This document shows, piece by piece, positions 26,789 through 34,750 of a stretch of DNA of 64,000 nucleotides. The stretch's first letter is position 1; each line of letters opens with the position of its first letter. Position numbers and translations under genes: made by a program. The notes beneath the pieces were generated by a model. The model ran no database searches. It had not been told where the DNA came from and saw only the letters and a list, made by a program, of their open reading frames with translations. Source of the stretch: Corynebacterium jeikeium (lineage in GTDB: Bacteria > Actinomycetota > Actinomycetes > Mycobacteriales > Mycobacteriaceae); assembly GCA_003955985.1 (NCBI GenBank), contig CP033784.1:2170001-2234000 (forward strand), read 5' to 3'.

Positions 26789-27645
26789 TGGTTAATCCTT
26801 CGACAAATTCTTTCGGCGACCGCCATGGCCTCGGCGCCATTGTCCATCCCACCTCGGCGAACCACTACATCCACGGAAAAATCGAAACGGGAAGGAAGCT
26901 CAATAGCATTGTCAAACTGGTGAAAACCGCGAAATACCAAAGACATCCCCTCCCCTCTTCCAATCAATAAGCCCCTACCTAGAGCATCCTCTGAATCATT
27001 AATTTCGCAAGACACACCCGACCGAAATAGCTCTCTCGCCAAACCACTGGCTGCACTTGAATTGTCATTCAGGTTCTCCACCAGCAGATTCAATTGAGAC
27101 AAGGTCTTATCCAACCTTGAATACCCCGGCGGCACCACTAGATCACGTGACAGAGAAAACTGCCTCGCACTGCGGTGAGTACCCAAGGGAACCGGAGCTT
27201 GAACAAGCCCCGCATGAATAGCGCCTTCTTCAACACGGGCAAGAATCTCAACAGAAGGCAGTGACGACAAAACTACTCCATCATGCTGCTGTGCCTTTGC
27301 TGCAATACGCGATCCTATCTCGCTTGGAAGCGCACTACTGATGGCCAAACGAAACCCGCTTTGCGCACCACTTCGGATACCGTCAATCATCGAATGCATA
27401 GTCTGAAGATCGCGATTAATCACCCGGGCATATGGAAGCAAGGTCAACCCTGCCTCGGTTAGTTTCACTTCCCCCGCCCCTCGGATAAATAGCGGTGTAC
27501 CTACACCAGCTTCTAAGCGCTTAATGGCATTGGAGACAGGCGGCTGACTCACTCCCAGTCGCGCTGCCGCCGCTGTAAAACTACCGGTCTCCGCTAAAGC
27601 CACGAAATACTGCCATTGGCGCAGATTTCCCGTCTGAGCAATCAT
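26785..27645 (-). CDS. LysR-family regulator (copy 2)
   Basis: The translation is the same as copy 1, including the N-terminal HTH and the substrate-binding domain. With two identical copies the regulator dose is doubled along with its targets. Confidence 0.85.
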   Translation of the reverse strand: MIAQTGNLRQWQYFVALAETGSFTAAAARLGVSQPPVSNAIKRLEAGVGTPLFIRGAGEVKLTEAGLTLLPYARVINRDLQTMHSMIDGIRSGAQSGFRLAISSALPSEIGSRIAAKAQQHDGVVLSSLPSVEILARVEEGAIHAGLVQAPVPLGTHRSARQFSLSRDLVVPPGYSRLDKTLSQLNLLVENLNDNSSAASGLARELFRSGVSCEINDSEDALGRGLLIGRGEGMSLVFRGFHQFDNAIELPSRFDFSVDVVVRRGGMDNGAEAMAVAERICRRINQ

Positions 27646-27705
27646 GGGTCTCAGCATAGTGGAGCACGAGTTCGCACCACTGCAGCGTAAAATGATGTCT
27701 TTGGC

Positions 27706-29340
27706 TTGAGCAACACCGTCGCGGTGGCGTCGATAAACAAAAAGGAAGTGACACACAGCGTGGGCATTGGAAACGGACCGCTCATTGTGCAGTCGGATAA
27801 GACCGTGCTGCTGGAAATCGACCACGAACAGGCGCAGGAGGCGCGCACCGCGCTGGCACCGTTCGCGGAGCTGGAGCGCGCGCCGGAGCACGTGCACACC
27901 TACCGCATCACCCCGCTGGCGCTGTGGAACGCCCGCGCGGCAGGGCACGACGCGGAGCAGATCATGGACGTGCTGGAAACCTACTCGCGGTTCCCCGCCC
28001 CGCAGCCGCTGCTCATCGACATTGCCGACACGATGGATCGCTACGGGCGGCTGAAGCTCATCAAGCACCCAGCGCACGGGCTCGTGCTAGAGACGACGGA
28101 CAGGGCTGTGCTGACGGAGATCCGGCGTCACAAAAAGATCAAGCCCATGTTGGGCGCAGAGATCGACGAGGACTCGATCGTTGTGCACCCTTCCGAGCGC
28201 GGCAGGCTCAAGCAGGAACTGCTGAAGGTCGGCTGGCCCGCAGAGGACCTGGCGGGATACGTCGACGGCGAGGCACACCCCATCGAGCTGTCGCAGGAAC
28301 ACGAAGAATGGCAGCTGCGCGACTACCAGGAGATGGCGGCCGATAGCTTCTGGGAAGGCGGCTCGGGCGTGGTAGTGCTGCCATGTGGTGCGGGCAAGAC
28401 GATGGTCGGCGCGGCCTCGATGGCCAAGGCAAAGGCCACCACCCTGATCCTGGTGACGAACACCGTCGCGGGCAGGCAGTGGAAGGACGAGCTAGTGCGC
28501 CGCACCTCCCTGACGGAGGATGAAATCGGCGAATACTCCGGAGAGAAGAAGGAGATCCGCCCCGTGACCATCGCCACCTACCAAGTGGTCACGCGCAAGT
28601 CGAAGGGCGAATACCGGGCGCTGGAGCTGTTCGACTCCCGCGACTGGGGCTTAATCATTTACGACGAGGTTCACCTGCTGCCTGCCCCGGTGTTCCGCAT
28701 GACCTCCGACCTGCAGTCTCGCCGCCGTCTGGGGCTCACCGCCACCCTGGTGCGCGAGGACGGCCGCGAAGGCGACGTATTCAGCCTGATCGGGCCGAAG
28801 CGCTATGACGCCCCATGGAAGGACATCGAGGCCTTCCTGGATCGCATGTCCCCCGGCGGTCTCTCGTCCGTTCCCCAGTCCCTGCGGTATTTGATTGACG
28901 ACGCCACCAGGGCATTCCAGCAGGGCTCCGCCACCGAACCCCACTCGGCTCGTGTCCCGTCTCGCGTGGATACTCCCCAGCGCAACATCATGGACATCAC
29001 TGGGGACTCCACCGAGATCGCCTCGGAGATCGACGGCGCCGTGGAGGGTTTTCGCCGCGCCCACGACCAGGCCATCGCCGTGGACCCGGCGGACGGCACG
29101 AAGGCCTCGGACACCCGGACCTTCCGCTCGCCGCGGGAGATCATGTCCGAGCTGCGCCGCGCCTATACCGCGGGCACACAGGTGCGCCTGCACTACGTGG
29201 ACTATGCGGGTGCCACCAGCCATGACTGGATCTCCATCGTGATGATGACCCCCTCCACCATCTCCGCGGTGCTCGAATCCACCGGGGAGAGCCTCACGAT
29301 CCAACCCCACCGCATCGCTGCGGTGGACGTGCCGTGCTAG
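27706..29340 (+). CDS. chimeric XPB-helicase/helicase-associated ORF (copy 2)
   Basis: The translation is the same as copy 1 (544 codons, TTG start, fusion near residue 375). The presence of the same fusion in both modules shows that it predates the tandem duplication. Confidence 0.8.
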   Translation: MSNTVAVASINKKEVTHSVGIGNGPLIVQSDKTVLLEIDHEQAQEARTALAPFAELERAPEHVHTYRITPLALWNARAAGHDAEQIMDVLETYSRFPAPQPLLIDIADTMDRYGRLKLIKHPAHGLVLETTDRAVLTEIRRHKKIKPMLGAEIDEDSIVVHPSERGRLKQELLKVGWPAEDLAGYVDGEAHPIELSQEHEEWQLRDYQEMAADSFWEGGSGVVVLPCGAGKTMVGAASMAKAKATTLILVTNTVAGRQWKDELVRRTSLTEDEIGEYSGEKKEIRPVTIATYQVVTRKSKGEYRALELFDSRDWGLIIYDEVHLLPAPVFRMTSDLQSRRRLGLTATLVREDGREGDVFSLIGPKRYDAPWKDIEAFLDRMSPGGLSSVPQSLRYLIDDATRAFQQGSATEPHSARVPSRVDTPQRNIMDITGDSTEIASEIDGAVEGFRRAHDQAIAVDPADGTKASDTRTFRSPREIMSELRRAYTAGTQVRLHYVDYAGATSHDWISIVMMTPSTISAVLESTGESLTIQPHRIAAVDVPC

Positions 29341-29341
29341 A

Positions 29342-30721
29342 GGGTTAAGTAAAGAAAAGTGTGTCCGCATGCCACCATAACCCCAGACCACACACCACAA
29401 ATCACCAAAGAATAGCTCCCCGAAAGCTATTACCCACACCATCCCGCACCTCCGGCCACATTTGTGCTAACCGCACACCGGTTGGATTAAAGGATGACCA
29501 CCAACCGCCCCAGCTGCCCACTATGCGGCAACAACACAAAGAAAAACGGCACCACCAGCAAATCAACCACCCGTTGGCGCTGCACCCACTGCGGACACTC
29601 CTTTACCCGCAACACCCAAACCCACAACAAAAACACCGCCACCATGGCTTTGTTCATCCAATGGGCCACCGGCACCCAATCTCTAACCACCTTCGCCGCA
29701 CACCATGGCGTAACCAGGCAAACCATGCACCACCGATTCCGATGGTGCTGGTGGATCATCCCCACACCCACCATCGACTCATTCCGCATCCATGACCAAA
29801 TCTTCCTCGACGCGACCTATCTAAAGTCCGGATGCCTCCTGATCGCAGCCAGTAAAACCCACGTCATCAACTGGACCTGGGCCAGACACGAAACCACCGC
29901 CGCCTACACCGAACTCCTACGCCCCATTGCCGCACCACTAATCGCAGTCACAGACGGCGGACAAGGTGCCCAATCAGCCATCCACCACTGCTGGCCAACA
30001 ACACGCATCCAACGCTGCCTCGTCCACGCCCAACAAACAGTCCGCCGCCACACCACCAGCAACCCCCGCACCGATGCCGGCAAAACCCTCTACCGCCTAG
30101 CCCTGAAACTCACTCGCATCACCGACCTTGACCAAGCATCCACATGGGTCGCCCACCTGCACGAATTCGACCACACCTACCGGGAATGGATGAACGAGAA
30201 AACCACCATCAAAGACCCCGTTACCGGCGCCTACACCAAGGTCTACACCCACCAACGCGTCCGAGCGGCCTATCAATCATTGCTATCTCTGCACCGCAGA
30301 GACCTGCTGTTTACCTACCTGCAACCCCCACCAACAACCATCGACCCCGACAACCTTGCAGCAACAACAAACAGCCTCGAAGGTGGCATCAACGCCCCCA
30401 TAAAAGAACTAGCCCGCAGACACCGCGGACTATCACTACCGCATCAACGCACAGTGATGGATTGGTGGCTGTATCTACATACAGAAGTCCCTGACGATCC
30501 GGTCAAGATCGCCAGGGACCAACGATGGGGTCAAGACGCACTTTCCACAGCAACAGACCTGATCACCCACAACACCACAGCCACTACCAATGACATCGGT
30601 GCACCAGCAGAATACGACACCGCCATCGACACCAGCTACCAACACAACCTCGGCATCCAAAAAGGCTGGATCAAATAACCGCAACACGCCCGGAAAAGAC
30701 ACACTTTTCTTTACTTAACCC
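29342..30721 (+). mobile_element. IS256-superfamily (IS1249-like) insertion sequence, copy 3
   Basis: 1380 bp, apparently identical to copy 2. Left flank GTGCTAGA (module end), right flank CTCTTGGC (outer target duplication). Confidence 0.9.
29494..30678 (+). CDS. IS256-superfamily transposase (IS1249-like), copy 3
   Basis: 394 residues with the same translation as copy 2: zinc-binding N-terminus, DATYL, TDGGQG and LEGG motifs intact. Copies 2 and 3 could both act on all three sets of ends. Confidence 0.9.
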   Translation: MTTNRPSCPLCGNNTKKNGTTSKSTTRWRCTHCGHSFTRNTQTHNKNTATMALFIQWATGTQSLTTFAAHHGVTRQTMHHRFRWCWWIIPTPTIDSFRIHDQIFLDATYLKSGCLLIAASKTHVINWTWARHETTAAYTELLRPIAAPLIAVTDGGQGAQSAIHHCWPTTRIQRCLVHAQQTVRRHTTSNPRTDAGKTLYRLALKLTRITDLDQASTWVAHLHEFDHTYREWMNEKTTIKDPVTGAYTKVYTHQRVRAAYQSLLSLHRRDLLFTYLQPPPTTIDPDNLAATTNSLEGGINAPIKELARRHRGLSLPHQRTVMDWWLYLHTEVPDDPVKIARDQRWGQDALSTATDLITHNTTATTNDIGAPAEYDTAIDTSYQHNLGIQKGWIK

Positions 30722-30729
30722 CTCTTGGC
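30722..30729. repeat. 8-bp target-site duplication, right copy (CTCTTGGC)
   Basis: Partner of 15972-15979. Immediately beyond it lie the right arm and T-tract of the split integrase terminator (30727-30741). Confidence 0.9.
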
Positions 30730-30782
30730 GCGGGGGTTTTTGCATTGGAGCGACGAAAAAGGACCCAAAAAGGACGCGAGCA

Positions 30783-30867
30783 CCCTTTAAACCAAAGAAC
30801 CCCAGGCCGGAAAACTTCCTGACCTGGGGTTTTGGAGCCGGAAACGGGACTCGAACCCGTAACCTAC
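30783..30867. repeat. right attachment site within tRNA-Thr
   Basis: 85 bp matching 13687-13771 with one mismatch. Between the terminator and this site, two direct copies of AAAAAGGAC lie within about 20 bp (30759-30779), as expected of integrase arm-type sites. Confidence 0.88.
30793..30829 (-). terminator. terminator of tRNA-Thr
   Basis: On the minus strand CCCCAGG...CCTGGGG (30829-30800) forms a stem followed by TTCTTTG, starting 3 bases after the tRNA 3' end. The attL copy has one mismatch in this stem. Confidence 0.6.
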
Positions 30868-30908
30868 TGATTACAAATCAGTTGCGCTACCAATTGCGCC
30901 ATCCCGGC
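30833..30908 (-). tRNA. tRNA-Thr (anticodon UGU)
   Basis: 76 nt including the encoded CCA. The acceptor stem GCCGGGA pairs with TTCCGGC (one G-U), the anticodon loop TTTGTAA sits between CTGAT and ATCAG, the T-arm has the loop TTCGAGT, and the D-arm is GCGCAATTGGTAGCGC. The gene is complete and serves as the integration site of the island; the 3' fragment at 13737-13771 is the displaced copy. Confidence 0.95.
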
Positions 30909-31267
30909 AACTTTAAAGCGACCTTTTGGCGTTAGCCGTCGCTGGCTCGAAAGAATCAGAGTCAACCTGAGAATCGAACTCAGCTGTGCCGCTGACAGGC
31001 GATTGTACAGGTTGGCAAGCAGAAGTTAAAAACGACACCACAGGAAAACTGCAACCGCACTTCTTGAACACTTTTCCACACGCTAAAAGCCCCGCTCAGA
31101 TAGGCAAATTCACCGCCTCAAAAACGAATTAAGATTCTCGGTCACTGACGGGGTAGTGTGACTATCGCTAAATCACTGGGGCTATGTTTCTGCAACGTCT
31201 CCGCATCGCGTCTTTGCAGCATCACTGCAATGCACCCCAGGCAGTATCGGGGAAAGGAAGTGTCGAC
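30909..31267. other. intergenic region between tRNA-Thr and the ThrE gene
   Basis: About 360 bases. A T-arm-like sequence (CTGAG-TTCGATT-CTCAG, minus strand, near 30,970-30,985) is present without a matching tRNA body. The part from ~31,040 is AT-richer and should hold the promoter of the exporter gene. No supported ORF. Confidence 0.45.
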
Positions 31268-32896
31268 ATGTCATTCGCTGGTGACAGCAATTCCAACGCC
31301 GGAGAAAACTCCGCTGCGAAGAATGATCTCTACGACGCTGAAGCCACTGTCTCTTACGACGACACTCCGCAGACCCAGTTTCCTGCAATCGAAGGTCAGT
31401 CCACCTTCAAGCAGCGCGTGATTGATTTCGTTTCCGGCCCAACGGCAACTGTCGACCTAGTGCACTCGACTACTACCCCGCTGCCGCTGGCACCGATCGA
31501 TTATTCCGACCCGAGTCAGGTCACGGCCGTACTCGATCTCGCTGCTCGCATCGGCGGGCTATTGCTGGCATGTGGCTCGGGCAACCGCGATACCGAGCTA
31601 CAAATTAAGGCCGTGACCTCAGCCTATGGCCTCACCCAAATCCAAGTCGATATCACGTTGACCTCCGTGACGGTCTACCACCTCATCGGCGCGCGCCGTA
31701 CCCCTATTACCGCGATGCGCGTTGTCACCGCACCAGTGCCCGACTTCGAGCGCTTGCGTCACACCGACCGTGTCATCCGCCGAATTCGCGCGGGCCACCT
31801 GAGCTTGGAGGAGGCTATTGAGGCTATCGACAAGGTCGAGCGTGAGCCCGCAAAATACCGCCTCCGCGTCATCTACACTGGCTGGGCATTGCTGGCTTCA
31901 TCTGTGACAGTGCTGCTCGGCTCGAGTTTCGAGGTCGCCCTTATCGCGGCTGCGGTCACACTGGCCATAGTCATCGTGATTGGTGAACTCGCTGCCCGCG
32001 AGTTGCCCACATTCTTTCAGAATGCAGTCGGCGGTCTCATTGCCACGCTCTCCGCTGCTGTGCTCAATGCGGCGCAGGCGTATCTCCCCTTTGAGATGCA
32101 GCCATCCAGGCTGATCGCCTCGGGAATTATCGTGATGCTCGCCGGCCTAACCCTCGTGCAAGCACTGCAAGACGGCATCACCGGCGCACCTGTGACTGGC
32201 TCCGCGCGCTTCTTCGACACCATGTTGTTGACCGGCGGAATCGTCGCTGGCATCGCAATGGGCATCGAGTTTTCCGGAATGCTGGGCATTCCGCTTCCCG
32301 ACGTCATCGCGGGTTCTGACCTCAACCTGGCACAGGCGACAGTGAGGGTGATAGCGGGAACTACCGCCTCAATCGCATTTGCGTTGGCCTCGAATGCTGG
32401 GTTCACCGCGTTGTCAGTGTCCGGAACGGTCGCTCTGCTGGGGTCGATGACCTACTACTACGTGTTGACTCCACTGGGAGTTCATCCGGTGACCAGCGCA
32501 GGCGCGGCAGCAACGCTGATTGGTCTCATCGGTGGCCTGCTGGCACGACGTTGGTCCATCCCGCCGCTGATTACGGCAGTGGCAGGCGTAACCCCGCTGC
32601 TTCCGGGTATGACGATCTACCGCGGTATGCACGCACTGCTGCACGACCACCCGACCAAGGGGTTTACGGCGCTAGCCTCAGCGCTAGGCATTGCGACGGC
32701 ACTAGCTGCGGGTATTGTCCTCGGTGAATGGATGGCGCGCAGGCTCCGTCGCCCTCGCGCACTGCGCGAAGACAGTGGCCTGACCCGTCCAATCCGGGCC
32801 GGTATGCGTCGCATCCGTCCTGTGAATCCGCGGAACAAGCCTCGCCGTCCACGCAACTACCGCTTCAAGGGCGGTATGAACCCGCGTGTGGACTAG
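31268..32896 (+). CDS. thrE: ThrE-family threonine/serine exporter
   Basis: 542 residues from the ATG at 31268, which follows GGAAAGGAAG. A soluble N-terminal domain (~1-215, with LDLAARIGGLLLACGSGNRDTE) precedes about ten membrane segments. That cytoplasmic domain plus the LLPGMTIYRGM segment near the end are typical of ThrE, the proton-driven Thr/Ser efflux carrier first described in C. glutamicum. The C-terminal ~45 residues are Arg/Pro-rich and probably cytoplasmic. The protein is somewhat longer than the C. glutamicum enzyme because of both tails. Monocistronic by context. Confidence 0.88.
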   Translation: MSFAGDSNSNAGENSAAKNDLYDAEATVSYDDTPQTQFPAIEGQSTFKQRVIDFVSGPTATVDLVHSTTTPLPLAPIDYSDPSQVTAVLDLAARIGGLLLACGSGNRDTELQIKAVTSAYGLTQIQVDITLTSVTVYHLIGARRTPITAMRVVTAPVPDFERLRHTDRVIRRIRAGHLSLEEAIEAIDKVEREPAKYRLRVIYTGWALLASSVTVLLGSSFEVALIAAAVTLAIVIVIGELAARELPTFFQNAVGGLIATLSAAVLNAAQAYLPFEMQPSRLIASGIIVMLAGLTLVQALQDGITGAPVTGSARFFDTMLLTGGIVAGIAMGIEFSGMLGIPLPDVIAGSDLNLAQATVRVIAGTTASIAFALASNAGFTALSVSGTVALLGSMTYYYVLTPLGVHPVTSAGAAATLIGLIGGLLARRWSIPPLITAVAGVTPLLPGMTIYRGMHALLHDHPTKGFTALASALGIATALAAGIVLGEWMARRLRRPRALREDSGLTRPIRAGMRRIRPVNPRNKPRRPRNYRFKGGMNPRVD

Positions 32897-33173
32897 CCAT
32901 TCCGCGGGGCAGCCACTGCTCAATCCGCGGGACAGCCGCTGCGTGGACTAGCCGTATCCATGGGAGCATTATCCACACCGCGCGACCTATCAACAACGTG
33001 GTAGAATTAGGTTTTTGAATTGTAAGTAGCGCTTAAAGCCGAAACTGCGTCATCACAATCCCATTCCTTCTCCGCTGAACTCGGTTGAGCTCAGTGACGG
33101 GAGCATATGGCTAGATGGCTGGCAGAAGTAGGTGTATTGGGCGCAATTAAGGCCATGCTTGCCAGGAGGATTC

Positions 33174-33551
33174 GTGCCACCGAAGGTCACAGACACTCGC
33201 ACTGCTCAGAACGAGGCTCTTCACAAGGTCGAAGAAAAGACCGCTGCTGGCGCACGGCGAATTGTGGCTACCTTCGCCGAGGACTTCTACGATGCCGTCA
33301 CTCTGATGTGCATGCTCGGAGTGGAGAAGGAAGGCCTGAGCTTCAAGAAGGTTCACGAGGAGTACGAGAAGGAAAACGCTCCGAAGACCGCAAAGCGCAC
33401 ACGCAAGTCCACTAAGAAGACTGCAAAGAAGTCGGCCAAGAAGGCAGCAAAGAAGACCACTCGTAAGACGGCGAAGAAGGCTACAAAGAAGGCCGCCAAG
33501 AAGACGACGAAGAAGGCTGCTAAGAAGAGCACCAAGAAGGCAGCTAACTAA
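33174..33551 (+). CDS. histone H1-like protein with Lys/Ala-rich tail
   Basis: 125 residues from the GTG at 33174, which has AGGAGG 8 bases upstream. The N-terminal ~65 residues form a small globular helical domain (TAGARRIVATFAEDFYDAVTLM, then LGVEKEGLSFKKVHEEY). The remaining 60 are near-perfect repeats of KKxAKK/TKKAAKK without acidic residues, like histone H1 tails or the tails of mycobacterial HupB. It is likely a cytoplasmic DNA- or RNA-binding protein. The lipoprotein gene begins 14 bases after its stop. Upstream 32897-33173 contains a partial duplication of GTGGACTAGCC and TCCGCGG motifs. Confidence 0.75.
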   Translation: MPPKVTDTRTAQNEALHKVEEKTAAGARRIVATFAEDFYDAVTLMCMLGVEKEGLSFKKVHEEYEKENAPKTAKRTRKSTKKTAKKSAKKAAKKTTRKTAKKATKKAAKKTTKKAAKKSTKKAAN

Positions 33552-33565
33552 CGGGGTCACGCAGC

Positions 33566-34042
33566 ATGGGGCGGAGCGGGAAAAAGGCGGTTGCCACAGT
33601 AGCTGTCGTTGCGGCGGTGTCCATGACGGCTACCGCATGCCAGGCAAAGCCGGCAGCGGAGATCGTCGGCAAGCAGTGGCAGATAACCGCGATTTTTGAT
33701 GACCCAAACCTGCCCCACGGTGTGCCGGACGGAACGCAGGCACCGACTATTACGCTGGGGCAGACAACATATACTTTCGCTGATTCCTGTGGCAACGGCT
33801 CTGGTTCGCTGCAGTGGAAGGGCGAGGCGGTCGAATTCGGCGCCCCGGAGCAGACTCGCAGTTTGGACTGCTCAGACCAGGCGCAGACCTATTCGGAGCG
33901 CTTCCACAAGATTGCTGCGGGCGAATTCACCTACAAGCAGGACAACAACGGTCTGCGCATGCGAGAGATGAAAGACCCCAAGCCAGGCGAGGATCGCCGT
34001 GGCTGGACTGCGACAACCTCGGGTTACACCGAGGGGCGCTGA
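33566..34042 (+). CDS. small secreted lipoprotein, META-like
   Basis: 158 residues. N-terminal Arg/Lys, a hydrophobic stretch and a lipobox-like TATAC (Cys 29) suggest export and lipidation. The mature part starts VGKQWQITAIF and has a pair of Cys (DSCGNG, LDCSD) that could form a disulfide; the start is reminiscent of META/HslJ-type lipoproteins. It follows the histone-like gene closely and is probably co-transcribed. The last 19 bases overlap the convergent flavin reductase gene. Function unknown. Confidence 0.65.
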   Translation: MGRSGKKAVATVAVVAAVSMTATACQAKPAAEIVGKQWQITAIFDDPNLPHGVPDGTQAPTITLGQTTYTFADSCGNGSGSLQWKGEAVEFGAPEQTRSLDCSDQAQTYSERFHKIAAGEFTYKQDNNGLRMREMKDPKPGEDRRGWTATTSGYTEGR

Positions 34043-34647
34043 CGCCACTTCTGATCGACAGGCGCATCGGCGCCGGGGTGAGAAACCCGTGCGTAAGAAC
34101 CGCGGTGGTAAATGAGCGGATTGATTTCTTCACGCTTGCCGATAGCCACAATATCCGCCGTCACAATCCAGTGATCGCCGCCTTCGTAAACATCGACGAC
34201 GGTGCAATCAATCCACACGGAGCAGCCGTGCAATAAAGGGTTGCCCAGCTCAGAGCGGGTCCACTTCCCCGTCTTGAACTTTTCGCCATTACTGCGGCCG
34301 AAGGCTGCCGAGATATCCTCCTGATCCTCGGCCAACACATTGACGGAGAAGCGTCCAGCGTTCCGTATATGCGGCCAAGACCGCGAGGTCTTCATGACAG
34401 TAAACAGAACCATCGGTGGAGTGAGACTCAGCGAGGAAAAAGACTGGCAGGCGAAACCGTACGCTTCGCCTTCATCCTCGGTGGCGATAATGGTCACGCC
34501 TGTGGTGAACTCACTCATCGCGCCACGGATAGACATTTCATCCAATTCGACGGGGCCGCCAAGTTCGACATGGTCGTCGCGGGTAGCTTCCGGACTATTG
34601 AGAGCCGCAGCTGATTGGTCGGTGCTCGAATTTGTTGAATCTGTCAT
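34024..34647 (-). CDS. flavin reductase-like protein (split-barrel FMN-binding)
   Basis: 207 residues with the flavin reductase-like domain of HpaC/RutF proteins: SEFTTGVTIIATEDEGEAYGFACQSFSSLSLTPPMVLF, abbreviated here as the FTTGV and SFSSLSLTPP boxes, then RFSVNVLAEDQ and the late NPLIYHRGSYARV. These enzymes reduce free flavin with NAD(P)H for a partner monooxygenase. No monooxygenase gene is next to it. The first ~35 residues are an acidic low-complexity tail; a start at the internal Met near residue 38 is possible. Confidence 0.85.
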   Translation of the reverse strand: MTDSTNSSTDQSAAALNSPEATRDDHVELGGPVELDEMSIRGAMSEFTTGVTIIATEDEGEAYGFACQSFSSLSLTPPMVLFTVMKTSRSWPHIRNAGRFSVNVLAEDQEDISAAFGRSNGEKFKTGKWTRSELGNPLLHGCSVWIDCTVVDVYEGGDHWIVTADIVAIGKREEINPLIYHRGSYARVSHPGADAPVDQKWRQRPSV

Positions 34648-34750
34648 GTAATAGACCTTAATCTGAATCCGAACACAGTAAAGACGAGGTGGGGTTTACC
34701 ACCCCAAGAGCCCCCGATAGCGCCACGATGTTGTTACCCTCGTCGGCCCG

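Larger units (their letters stand above)
22661..29341. repeat. tandem repeat unit 2 (IS copy 2 plus module 2), 6681 bp
   Basis: Second direct copy. The equal length is coincidental: the IS is one base longer and the module one base shorter than in unit 1. Confidence 0.9.
15980..30721. mobile_element. composite transposon: three IS copies and two tandem beta-lactam-resistance modules
   Basis: Order: IS copy 1, module 1, IS copy 2, module 2, IS copy 3. Each IS is 1379-1380 bp and each module 5301-5302 bp, so the repeat period is 6681 bp. All three ISs have the same orientation, so homologous recombination between them can expand or delete units. Each module holds pbp, bla, lysR and a chimeric helicase ORF. 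The outer 8-bp duplication is intact. It resembles in layout the IS1249-bounded transposons (such as Tn5432) known from corynebacteria, with different cargo. Confidence 0.92.

Noticed and set aside
30955..31020. Possible second tRNA next to tRNA-Thr (T-arm CTGAG-TTCGATT-CTCAG)
   Set aside because: No matching acceptor stem, D-arm or anticodon arm can be built around it on either strand.
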